Shown here: piece after piece, positions 1-6,380 of the stretch | Numbering within the stretch: the stretch's first letter is position 1 | Layout of the letters: the number at the start of each line of letters is the position of its first letter | Assembly (NCBI GenBank): GCA_002294665.1 | Contig: DBFQ01000035.1 | Location: 4,174 to 13,456, forward strand | DNA: 9,283 bases | Direction: 5' to 3' | From: Candidatus Aminicenantes bacterium UBA876 | GTDB lineage: Bacteria > Acidobacteriota > Aminicenantia > UBA2199 | The notes under the pieces: model-generated | Told to the model about the DNA's origin: nothing | What the model saw: only the letters and a program-made list of their open reading frames with translations | The model's database searches: none | Made by a program: the position numbers and the translations under genes

Positions 1-11
1 CCCGGCGCGGT

Positions 12-1244
12 TCACGCCTGCATGCGTTCTTTTAACCCATACAGCATGGTCAGAGAGACCAGTGCGCCGATCAGAGCTACTGGCCAAAACGGCCCGATTG
101 AACGAACACCTTTCAACCCATCGACAGCAATGCCCATCAATGGCGCGGTCAACATGGTTGCCAGGGATTTGCCCTGGCTTTCAATGGAGAGCACGGTTGC
201 GCCTTCTGTCTCCGATGCATAAGCATCAAAACGGCTGATCAGCAACGGCCTCCAGATATTCTGGACTAAAAAAAGCCCCATGAAAAATACCACCGAAACC
301 GGATACCACTTAAACAACAGCAGCGGGATCAGGGCCACGTAAAAGAAAGCGGCCAGCCTCCATAAACTCCTGGCAGCATTTTCCTCACCGCCGGACCAAC
401 GGTTGAACCGGTAAGCGTTTCGGCTCGCCGCCGCAGCTCCAAGGTAGAGCAGGACATATACGATTCCCACCACAACCGCATTACGGCGTGAAGCCTCCAT
501 ACAGATCAAGAACGGTAAAGCCAGTGCCAACTGCTGCAACACAGGTTGAAGATAATCCAGGGCAGCTTTGAAAACGCCTTCGAAACCCATGGACTCAATC
601 AGCAAGCGCCGCAACCGGGGACGCTGCAATGACTTCTTCAGCACAGCCGCAAGGTGCCTGATCAGCAAACCGGGCATGCTTCTGCCGGAGCCCTCTCCTT
701 CCAGTTCCCGGGGATAAAACAGAAAATTGATCAAAGCCGCGGTGTATGGGATCAGCGTAAATAAAAACAACACGGCATAGCCATTGAAAAACATAACCAG
801 CAAAGCGCTGATAGGAATGGAAACGGCGGATCCGATTTTTGACCACGAACGGGTATACCCATAAACACGTGAACGCTCCGAAATGCGATTATTGCGACGC
901 AACCAGGTAAAAATCATGGCCTTATGTGTTCCAGTTCGAAATGATTCTCCGGTTGCGAACAGCGCCATGGCGGGGAAAAATCCCGCATAGGATGAGGAAA
1001 AGGTAAACAGCAGGAATGAAAGGATATACGCCAGAAAAGAAAATACCATGGAACGGCGGCGACCGCTCAGGTCAGCTACAGCGCCGGTCGGGATCTCCAG
1101 AATCCCGACTGAAATTTCCCGGAAGCCAACCAGAAAACCGATCTGGGTGAATGAAAGACCTTTCTCCAGAAGAAACAGGATAAAAAAAGGTTCAAAATAG
1201 CGCTGATTCTTCAGAAATCCGTAAAGGGAAAACTGAAAAATCAC
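12..1244 (-). CDS. MFS transporter, 12-helix type, substrate unknown
   Basis: This is a 410-residue polytopic inner-membrane protein of the major facilitator superfamily, which moves small solutes using an ion gradient. The sequence is hydrophobic throughout, consistent with about 12 helices. An MFS motif A-like segment, GAVADLSGRRR (about residues 54-64), lies between helices 2 and 3. A second conserved-looking stretch, GESFRTGTHKAM, falls at about 99-110. A long basic central loop at about 178-217 separates the two six-helix halves. The chosen start is a GTG with GGAGG four bases upstream, and the N-terminus fits the family. A sigma-70-like promoter lies upstream, so the gene probably has its own transcript rather than depending on the guaA-like gene. 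The substrate cannot be inferred, since no neighbouring gene points to a pathway. The family call is firm; drug efflux is only one possibility. Confidence 0.88.
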   Translation of the reverse strand: MIFQFSLYGFLKNQRYFEPFFILFLLEKGLSFTQIGFLVGFREISVGILEIPTGAVADLSGRRRSMVFSFLAYILSFLLFTFSSSYAGFFPAMALFATGESFRTGTHKAMIFTWLRRNNRISERSRVYGYTRSWSKIGSAVSIPISALLVMFFNGYAVLFLFTLIPYTAALINFLFYPRELEGEGSGRSMPGLLIRHLAAVLKKSLQRPRLRRLLIESMGFEGVFKAALDYLQPVLQQLALALPFLICMEASRRNAVVVGIVYVLLYLGAAAASRNAYRFNRWSGGEENAARSLWRLAAFFYVALIPLLLFKWYPVSVVFFMGLFLVQNIWRPLLISRFDAYASETEGATVLSIESQGKSLATMLTAPLMGIAVDGLKGVRSIGPFWPVALIGALVSLTMLYGLKERMQA

Positions 1245-1333
1245 CTTCCCTCCGAAAAAAAATCGGGTCGCGGATCAAGAGGTGCAACCACGGATAATCC
1301 ACCACAATCATCGGGAACACTCTGTCTCAGTTC

Positions 1334-1362
1334 ATTCTAAGGAGCCGGCCCGACAAAGTCAA
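1334..1362 (-). promoter_or_regulatory. Sigma-70-like promoter of the MFS gene
   Basis: Reading the minus strand, a -35 box TTGACT (1362-1357) is followed after exactly 17 bases by a -10 box TAGAAT (1339-1334). Each hexamer matches consensus at five of six positions. Transcription would start near 1327, giving a leader of about 80 bases before the GTG at 1244. The leader carries a run of eight T just before the SD sequence. Confidence 0.7.
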
Positions 1363-1365
1363 ACT

Positions 1366-1388
1366 GTCAGGCGGCATTCCCGGCTGAC
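1366..1388 (-). terminator. Possible weak hairpin after the guaA-like gene
   Basis: An inverted repeat pairs GTCAG (1366-1370) with CTGAC (1384-1388). After one G/G mismatch it continues with CGG/CCG around the loop CATTC. It lies 37 bases beyond the guaA-like stop codon and just upstream of the MFS -35 box. On the minus strand it is followed by AGTTTGACTTTG, which is not a real T tract, so intrinsic termination would be weak. It could instead be an operator for the MFS promoter. Confidence 0.3.
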
Positions 1389-1424
1389 TCTTTCATGAAA
1401 ACGATTCCGGCATGAAAAACTGTT

Positions 1425-2387
1425 CTAAATGGCTTCGATGGTGGAGGGGGGCTTCGTGGCGATGTTGTAGGTCACGGAGACAATGCCGGGAACCTTTGCC
1501 GAAATTTCCGCGGCGATCCGCTCCAGGATCTCGAAAGACAGGCGGGTGGGAGATGCGGTGCGCGCGTCCACGCTGTCCCAGCAGCGGACTTCGATCTGCT
1601 GTCCGAAGCGGCGCTGATTGTCGCGCATGCCCGTGACCCGGTCTTCATGCAGGATGGCCAGGTACTGGAACGCAGGGGTCCCGGCAAGGATCTCTTCCAA
1701 AACGGCCGTAGCCGCGCGCACGGTTTCGACGCGTTCACGGCTGGCTTCACCGATCACACGCGCCGCCAGTGCCGGTCCGGGAAACGGAATCCGTTCGAAC
1801 AATTCCGGCGGCAGCCCCAGGGCACGGCCCAGGAGGCGCACGCCCTGTTTGCGCAAGCGGACCAGGGGTTCGATGATGTGGTATCCGAAGGCCTCCCGGG
1901 GATCGATGCCGAGCTGGGCAAACACATTGTGCTGGCGTTTGATGCCCGCGACCGTCTCGTCGACGTCGGTGAGGATGGTTCCCTGCAACAGGTGCCGGGC
2001 ACCGCTTTCACGAACCACGCGGCCGAATACGTCCCGGTAGAAAGTCCGCGTGACCGCCTCGCGTTTTTCCTCCGGGTCGGTGACCCCGGCCAGGGCCGCA
2101 AAAAATTCGTCCCGCGCATCCACCACTTCCACTTCCACATCCAGGGAACGGAACATCGCGACAACTTTCTCTGCTTCTGCGGCCCGCATCAGACCGTTCT
2201 CGATAAACACCGTGCGCAGGCGTTTCCCCAGGGCGCGGTGGCCCAGCATGGTCACGACCGATGAATCCACCCCCCCGGAAAGCGCGTTGATCGCGGTGCC
2301 CTCGCCCACGAGCGCGCGGATTTCTTCTATCCGGTCCGCAATGAATCGTTCACAATCCAAATCCGAGGCCTTGATTTCCCCGTTCAT
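1425..2387 (-). CDS. Stand-alone GMP synthase ATP-pyrophosphatase subunit (GuaA C-terminal type)
   Basis: This 320-residue cytoplasmic protein matches the ATP-PPase and dimerisation part of GMP synthase, which adenylates XMP and aminates it to GMP. The PP-loop SGGVDSS sits at residues 37-43. QGTI (135-138), HNV (153-155), PFPGP (201-205) and the C-terminal KPPSTIE (312-318) all align with GuaA landmarks. There is no N-terminal glutamine amidotransferase domain. The protein is therefore like archaeal two-subunit GMP synthases and would need a separate glutaminase subunit or free ammonia. Segments before the C-terminus (about 250-285) differ from the usual GuaA consensus, so a related but distinct amination reaction is possible. 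The ATG at 2387 has AAAGGAGG four bases upstream. A TTG further out at 2447 is rejected because it is part of the -35 box. The gene has its own promoter and is divergent from the EamA gene. Confidence 0.82.
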   Translation of the reverse strand: MNGEIKASDLDCERFIADRIEEIRALVGEGTAINALSGGVDSSVVTMLGHRALGKRLRTVFIENGLMRAAEAEKVVAMFRSLDVEVEVVDARDEFFAALAGVTDPEEKREAVTRTFYRDVFGRVVRESGARHLLQGTILTDVDETVAGIKRQHNVFAQLGIDPREAFGYHIIEPLVRLRKQGVRLLGRALGLPPELFERIPFPGPALAARVIGEASRERVETVRAATAVLEEILAGTPAFQYLAILHEDRVTGMRDNQRRFGQQIEVRCWDSVDARTASPTRLSFEILERIAAEISAKVPGIVSVTYNIATKPPSTIEAI

Positions 2388-2418
2388 GCCGCCTCCTTTC
2401 CGTTTTCGAAACAGACTG

Positions 2419-2447
2419 AGTCTAGGCCCCGTTCCGGGATATGTCAA
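2419..2447 (-). promoter_or_regulatory. Sigma-70-like promoter of the guaA-like gene
   Basis: On the minus strand a perfect -35 box TTGACA (2447-2442) is separated by 17 bases from a -10 box TAGACT (2424-2419), which matches consensus at four of six positions. Transcription would start near 2412, about 25 bases ahead of the ATG at 2387, with the SD AAAGGAGG (2399-2392) inside the short leader. One arm of a 10-base inverted repeat lies in the spacer. Confidence 0.72.
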
Positions 2448-2499
2448 GCATGGAGCCGATCCGGCACATTACCGGGAACCCGGGCCAGGCCCGGAACGG
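2429..2499. repeat. 10-bp inverted repeat plus nested GC-rich palindrome
   Basis: CCGTTCCGGG at 2429-2438 is perfectly complementary to CCCGGAACGG at 2490-2499. The right arm overlaps a second inverted repeat, CCGGGCC-A-GGCCCGG (2480-2494). The left arm lies inside the spacer of the guaA-like promoter. Together they could form a protein-binding region or a cruciform/RNA structure between the divergent genes. The arms are 51 bases apart and the region is GC-rich, so some of this pairing may be chance. Confidence 0.45.
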
Positions 2500-2535
2500 T
2501 CGCTGATTTTCCAAAGACCTCCGGATAGAGCAGCA

Positions 2536-2557
2536 GAACGGATTATTCATTCCGTTC
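2536..2557. promoter_or_regulatory. Operator-like inverted repeat upstream of the EamA gene
   Basis: GAACGGA (2536-2542) and TCCGTTC (2551-2557) form a perfect 7-bp inverted repeat around an 8-base AT-rich centre (TTATTCAT). This 22-bp dyad has the size of a helix-turn-helix regulator site. It overlaps the position where a -35 box would sit for the TATACT element at 2573. No regulator gene is visible in the window, so the role is inference. Confidence 0.4.
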
Positions 2558-2561
2558 CCGC

Positions 2562-2578
2562 AAAAAAAAAGGTATACT
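2562..2578 (+). promoter_or_regulatory. Possible promoter (-10 TATACT behind an A9 tract) of the EamA gene
   Basis: TATACT at 2573-2578 matches the -10 consensus at five of six positions. It lies only five bases before the ATG at 2584, so a transcript started there would be leaderless or nearly so. A run of nine A (2562-2570) sits directly upstream. The -35 region (about 2550-2555, TTCCGT) is poor. Without this promoter the translation signal would be only AAAGG ending 11 bases before the ATG. Confidence 0.4.
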
Positions 2579-2583
2579 GGCCG

Positions 2584-3495
2584 ATGGCCCGAAGCCGGAA
2601 ACTGATTGGCTCCCTGTTTGCGTTCCTGTCCGCCGTGGCGGTTTCGCTGGTGTACATTACGTCCAAAGCGGCCCAGCAAACCATGGAAACCCGGCTTTTC
2701 ATGTTCTGGTGGTTCGCCTTCGCCGCCCTGTGGGCCACCGTGATCCTGATCGTAAACCGCAGGGATTTCCTGTGCTATCTGGAAAAGATCCGGATTTTCA
2801 AGTGGTTCTTCCTCTACTTTGCCTTATCGGAAGCCTTTGCCTCATTCCTGTTCTTTTACACCATCAAGCAGGTCAATCCCGCCATCGTATCTTTTATCGG
2901 CAGCCTGACCCCGCTTTTCGTGGCCGTCATCGCTTTTTTCTATATTCAGGAAAGGCTGTCTCCGCGGGAGATTTCCGGAGGCTTGATATCCATCGCCGGC
3001 GTTGTCCTGATCACCTATGTCTCCCCGGACATCAACATCGCCTATACCCTGCTCGTTCTGCTCATGGTCACTATTTTTTCCTTCAACAACGTGCTGGTCA
3101 AAAAGAAGATCGCCGACGTACCACCCATCCTCATTTCCCTGGTGCGGATTTTCTTCCTGATGCTGACCTACCTGGGGTTAAACCTGGCTCTGGGCGGCAT
3201 GCGCCTGCCCGACGCCCGGGAATTCTGGCCGTTGCTGTCCGGTTCCTTCCTGGGTCCCATTATGGGCATGACCTTTCTGTTCAGCGCCTTACAGCACATC
3301 AAGTCGACCCAGGCCTCCCTGATCAAGAACAGCCAACCATTCCTGGTGGTTGTATTCTCCTACCTGTTTCTACAAACGGGCGTGAGCTTGAGCCAGCTCT
3401 GGGCCGGGTGCCTGATCGTCATCGGTATCAGCCTGATGATCAGTCCGCGGCGGCTGGATCTGCGGGCAATCCTCAACCGCTTTGTCAAGAATTGA
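2584..3495 (+). CDS. EamA/DMT-family transporter
   Basis: This 303-residue protein has about ten hydrophobic helices arranged as two EamA-type repeats, as in drug/metabolite transporter superfamily exporters or permeases. The end of the first repeat contains TPLFVAVIAFFYIQERLSPR, the typical EamA pattern of a final helix with a following E-R-L motif. The second repeat has the equivalent NSQPFLVVVFSYLFLQ segment. The length is normal for the family. The start was placed at ATG 2584, because upstream codons in the same frame lie antisense to the guaA-like gene and its promoter and show no membrane-protein character. The gene stands alone on the plus strand, divergent from the guaA-like gene and convergent with rnfA. 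The substrate is unknown. The family includes amino-acid, nucleoside and drug exporters, and nothing here chooses between them. Confidence 0.88.
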   Translation: MARSRKLIGSLFAFLSAVAVSLVYITSKAAQQTMETRLFMFWWFAFAALWATVILIVNRRDFLCYLEKIRIFKWFFLYFALSEAFASFLFFYTIKQVNPAIVSFIGSLTPLFVAVIAFFYIQERLSPREISGGLISIAGVVLITYVSPDINIAYTLLVLLMVTIFSFNNVLVKKKIADVPPILISLVRIFFLMLTYLGLNLALGGMRLPDAREFWPLLSGSFLGPIMGMTFLFSALQHIKSTQASLIKNSQPFLVVVFSYLFLQTGVSLSQLWAGCLIVIGISLMISPRRLDLRAILNRFVKN

Positions 3496-3577
3496 CCGTT
3501 TCCAGCGCGTTCGCGGTTTATCCGTTCTGCCGCATGCGCATGGACGGCCGCTCGGGACGATACCGCCGCGGATTGGG

Positions 3578-3597
3578 AAAAGGGCCGCAATGCGGCC
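3578..3597 (-). terminator. Weak intrinsic terminator after rnfA
   Basis: In the 141-base convergent gap, GGCCGC (3583-3588) and GCGGCC (3592-3597) form a perfect 6-bp GC-rich stem around a 3-base loop. On the minus strand the stem is followed by C-TTTT-CCC, a short T tract that fits an inefficient terminator for the rnf operon. On the plus strand no T run follows, so it would not clearly end the EamA transcript. The rest of 3496-3636 shows no gene. Confidence 0.45.
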
Positions 3598-3636
3598 ATA
3601 CCCACCGTTCGAGCCGATCGTTGAGAGAAATGCGGG

Positions 3637-4209
3637 CTACACCATGCCGGAAAATCCCTGAAAGGCCAAAGACAGCAGTCCCGCGGTGATCAGCGCGATG
3701 GGCGCGCCCTTCATGGCCCGGGGAATTTCGTAGAGATCCAGGCGTTCACGGATTCCCGCGAACAGCACCAGGGCCAGTCCGAAACCGATGGCCGTCGCCA
3801 TGGCGAAAACCACTGCCTCCACCAGGTTGAAAGTCGAACGGGTCACCAGAACGGCAATACCCAGAATCGCGCAATTGGTCGTGATCAGGGGCAGGAACAC
3901 ACCCAGCGCCTGGTAGAGGGGAGGGCTCACTTTCTTCAGGATCAGCTCCACCATCTGCACCAGTGAAGCGATCACCAGAATAAAGCTCACGGTCTGCATG
4001 AACTCGATATGCAAAGGGATCAACAGCAATTTCTGAATCAGAAAGGTAATCAGCGTGGCCAGGGTCATGACAAACAAGACCGCGGCGCTCATGCCCGTAG
4101 CGGTCTTGACCCTGGTGCTCACGCCCAGAAAGGGGCAGATACCCAGAAACTGCATGAGCACGACGTTGTTGACGAAAATCGCACCGACAATGATCAGGAA
4201 TATGCTCAT
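3637..4209 (-). CDS. rnfA: Rnf complex subunit RnfA
   Basis: RnfA is an integral membrane subunit of the Rnf ferredoxin:NAD+ oxidoreductase, homologous to NqrE of Na+-NQR. The 190-residue protein has about six helices and normal length. The signature GICPFLGV at 23-30 gives Cys25, and TTNCAILG at 110-117 gives Cys113. In the Rnf/Nqr family these two half-helix cysteines, with the matching pair in RnfE, hold a membrane-embedded [2Fe-2S] cluster through which electrons cross the membrane. The ATG at 4209 has AGGAGG six bases upstream and follows the rnfE stop by 11 bases. It is the last gene of the operon, and a weak hairpin follows it. RnfA and RnfE are paralogues. This is called A from the N-terminal NNVVLMQFLGICPFLG pattern and its position after rnfE. 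Confidence 0.95.
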   Translation of the reverse strand: MSIFLIIVGAIFVNNVVLMQFLGICPFLGVSTRVKTATGMSAAVLFVMTLATLITFLIQKLLLIPLHIEFMQTVSFILVIASLVQMVELILKKVSPPLYQALGVFLPLITTNCAILGIAVLVTRSTFNLVEAVVFAMATAIGFGLALVLFAGIRERLDLYEIPRAMKGAPIALITAGLLSLAFQGFSGMV

Positions 4210-4220
4210 GGTCTACCTCC

Positions 4221-4814
4221 TCAGGCGAAACGGCGCCGGATCACGTTGATCAGCGCGATCAGAAATCCCAGGGTGATGAATGCCCCGGGCGACAGGATAA
4301 AAAGCAGGATGGTGGTGGAGCCTTCCGGCAAAAATGACCAGCCGAACACCGAGCCCGCACCCAGGATCTCCCTCACCGACCCCAACAGGGTCAGGGCGAA
4401 GGCAAAACCGAGGCCCATGCCCAAGCCGTCGATCATCGATTCCAGCGCGCCATGCTTGGAAGCGAAAGCTTCAGCCCTTCCCAGGATGATGCAGTTGACC
4501 ACGATCAGGGGAATGAAAATCCCCAGCGCCTTGTGCAGGTCCGGCAGATAGGCGGCCATACTCAGATCGATGATGGTCACGAAGGAAGCTATGATCACGA
4601 TGAAAACGGGAATGCGGACTTTGTCGGGAATCCAGCGCTTGAGCAGGGCGATGACCAGGTTGGAACCCACCAGTACCGAGGTGGTGGCCAGCCCCATGCC
4701 GAGGCCGTTGATCGCCGAACCGGTAACCGCCAGGGTCGGACACATCCCCAGCAGGAGCACGAAAACAGCGTTCTCCTTGAAAAACCCCTTGGAAAATTCT
4801 CGCCATAGTTTCAT
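4221..4814 (-). CDS. rnfE: Rnf complex subunit RnfE
   Basis: RnfE is the membrane partner of RnfA, homologous to NqrD, with about six helices in 197 residues. The conserved cysteines are Cys25 in GMCPTLAVT and Cys108 in VVNCIILGRAEAFA. The second motif, with its GRAEAFA ending, is typical of RnfE/NqrD. With RnfA it forms the inverted-topology pair that holds the intramembrane [2Fe-2S] cluster in the known family. The ATG at 4814 overlaps the rnfG stop as ATGA and has AGGAGG seven bases upstream, so translational coupling to rnfG is likely. Confidence 0.95.
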   Translation of the reverse strand: MKLWREFSKGFFKENAVFVLLLGMCPTLAVTGSAINGLGMGLATTSVLVGSNLVIALLKRWIPDKVRIPVFIVIIASFVTIIDLSMAAYLPDLHKALGIFIPLIVVNCIILGRAEAFASKHGALESMIDGLGMGLGFAFALTLLGSVREILGAGSVFGWSFLPEGSTTILLFILSPGAFITLGFLIALINVIRRRFA

Positions 4815-5392
4815 TGCTGCGCCTCCTGCATCAGGGCGGAGTAAGCCTTGTTTACGCCGTCACAGAACGCGCGCGAACTGATGGTAGCCGCGGTGATCGC
4901 GTCCACGTCGCCTCCATCCTGTTTCACCGATAACTTGAAAGCCGAGGGATCCTTGTCCCTGAACTGGTCACGGAAAGAGGGTTCCTCCATCTTGGTGCCC
5001 AGTCCCGGCGTTTCCGCCTGCCCCAGCACCGAAACGGAGATAATCCGGCCCATGGCGTCGAATCCGACCATCAGGCGAATGTCTTCGGAGCCGAAACCTT
5101 CGCTGGAATAGGTTTGCACCGCTGTCCCCACGCGTTTGCCGTCGCGCTGAGCCGGGTAGAATATCAATCCGGGCGCGGATTCCCGGGTGAACCTTTCCTC
5201 GTAAGGATTGTTGTCGAACTCGGGCAGCACGATTCTCAGCGCTTCAATGATCTTGTTGATCCGGCCTTGAGCAATGGCGTCCTTTGTCTTGGAGTAGGTG
5301 AATCCCAACGCCAGGGCCGAGACCACGCATACCAGCGTCAACACGGCCACCATGTTGAAAAAAGTGGAGGGGAGTTTCTTGCGTTCAGCCAT
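4811..5392 (-). CDS. rnfG: Rnf complex subunit RnfG (covalent FMN carrier)
   Basis: RnfG is a membrane-anchored protein with a large extracytoplasmic FMN-binding domain, homologous to NqrC. The 193-residue sequence begins with one hydrophobic helix (about 12-32) followed by a soluble domain. The ETPGLG motif is at 127-132. The flavin-attachment site reads DAITAATISS, which makes Thr170 the predicted phosphoester-linked FMN site. The usual motif is (S/T)GAT, and here Gly is replaced by Ala (168). Gln125 stands where many homologues have His before ETPGLG. FMN attachment in this family needs the flavin transferase ApbE, which is not encoded in this window. The start at 5392 lies inside rnfD, giving an 8-base overlap, and has AGAGG six bases upstream. 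Confidence 0.94.
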   Translation of the reverse strand: MAERKKLPSTFFNMVAVLTLVCVVSALALGFTYSKTKDAIAQGRINKIIEALRIVLPEFDNNPYEERFTRESAPGLIFYPAQRDGKRVGTAVQTYSSEGFGSEDIRLMVGFDAMGRIISVSVLGQAETPGLGTKMEEPSFRDQFRDKDPSAFKLSVKQDGGDVDAITAATISSRAFCDGVNKAYSALMQEAQQ

Positions 5393-6380
5393 GCTTCACC
5401 TCTCTGCCGAAACGCCGCGGCGGGAATGCGCGATCAATCAAGGGCACGAAAGCGTTCATGATCAGGATGGAATAGGAGCATCCCTCCGGATAAGCGCCGA
5501 AAAGGCGGATCAGACCGCAGATCACTCCGCCGCCAAGCGCGAAAATCACCTGCCCGCGCGCGGTCATGGGGCTGGTCACCATATCCGTGGCCATGAACCA
5601 AGCCCCCAGCATGGCGCCTCCGGCCAGCATATGAAACAGGGGATCGGCATATTTTCCTGGATCCAGCAACCAGAAAATTCCCGTGGTCGCGGCCAGTGAA
5701 AGCAAATACACAACGGGGATATGCCAGGTGATGATCTTGCGTACCAGCATGTAGACGCCGCCGATGAGGATGGCCAGCGCCGCAGTTTCGCCGATGCAGC
5801 CCCCTACCCGTCCCAGCAGCAGGTCCTTGTAAAGGTCCAGGCTTCCCAGTTCGGGAAGCGCGGCGACACCTCCCTCGGACAGCCGGCCCAACGGAGTGGC
5901 GGCCGTCACAGCGTCTACTCCAAATGACCAGGCATTCTCCAAAGGTTTCGGCCAGGTCGTCATGTGCACGGGAAAAGACGCCAGCATGAACGCTCGACCG
6001 ACCAGTGCCGGGTTGAATGGATTCTTGCCCAGCCCGCCGAAAACCATTTTGGCAATCGCAATGGCCACAATCGAACCCACCAGCAATTGCCACCAGGGAA
6101 TCGACGCGGGGACGTTGAAGGAAAGCAGCAGTCCGGTCACTGCGGCTGAACCGTCCAGGGCCGTGGACTTCTGCTTCATCATGAACGTCTGCACCAGGTA
6201 CTCGGTACCCACGCAGAACAGCATTCCCAACACCACAACGCGCATGGCGTTCCAGCCGAAATAGTAAAATGAGGCCAGCAGGGCGGGAGACAGCGCGATC
6301 ACCACTCCCCACATGACTTTCTGCACGCTTTCGCCGCCCTTCTCGTGGGGGGAAAGAGACAGCACCAGGTTGCGGCTCAT
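5385..6380 (-). CDS. rnfD: Rnf complex subunit RnfD (covalent FMN, ion-pumping core)
   Basis: RnfD is the large membrane subunit homologous to NqrB, thought to form the ion-translocating core. This 331-residue protein has several hydrophobic helices. The motif GGLGKNPFNPALVGRAF at about 115-131 is diagnostic of RnfD/NqrB. The flavinylation site is DAVTAATPLG, with Thr162 as the expected FMN attachment residue and, as in RnfG here, Ala in place of the usual Gly. The C-terminal GAYPEGCSYSILIMNAFVPLIDR (about 295-317) is also typical. The ATG at 6380 overlaps the rnfC stop as ATGA and has AAAGGAGG five bases upstream. Whether Na+ or H+ is moved cannot be read from the sequence. Confidence 0.96.
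   Translation of the reverse strand: MSRNLVLSLSPHEKGGESVQKVMWGVVIALSPALLASFYYFGWNAMRVVVLGMLFCVGTEYLVQTFMMKQKSTALDGSAAVTGLLLSFNVPASIPWWQLLVGSIVAIAIAKMVFGGLGKNPFNPALVGRAFMLASFPVHMTTWPKPLENAWSFGVDAVTAATPLGRLSEGGVAALPELGSLDLYKDLLLGRVGGCIGETAALAILIGGVYMLVRKIITWHIPVVYLLSLAATTGIFWLLDPGKYADPLFHMLAGGAMLGAWFMATDMVTSPMTARGQVIFALGGGVICGLIRLFGAYPEGCSYSILIMNAFVPLIDRAFPPRRFGREVKHG

Noticed and set aside
1391..1400. Perfect palindrome TTTCATGAAA and nearby CATGAAAA repeats after the guaA-like gene
   Set aside because: It is short and AT-rich, not followed by a T tract and not placed at a promoter; it is consistent with chance.
1647..2264. Plus-strand open frame opposite the guaA-like gene
   Set aside because: It is a shadow of a conserved gene, without SD or known domain.
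2388..2447. Upstream TTG start for the guaA-like gene
   Set aside because: That TTG is the first part of the TTGACA -35 box, and the ATG at 2387 has a strong SD.
2050..2583. N-terminal extension of the EamA protein by about 178 residues
   Set aside because: The extension is antisense to the guaA-like gene and its promoter, is Ser/Arg/Pro-rich with no helix, and would be abnormal for the family; ATG 2584 gives normal length.
2709..3689. Long plus-strand open frame overlapping the EamA gene
   Set aside because: It is a shifted frame of the EamA gene that runs into the convergent gap and rnfA; its composition is not membrane-like and it has no family resemblance.
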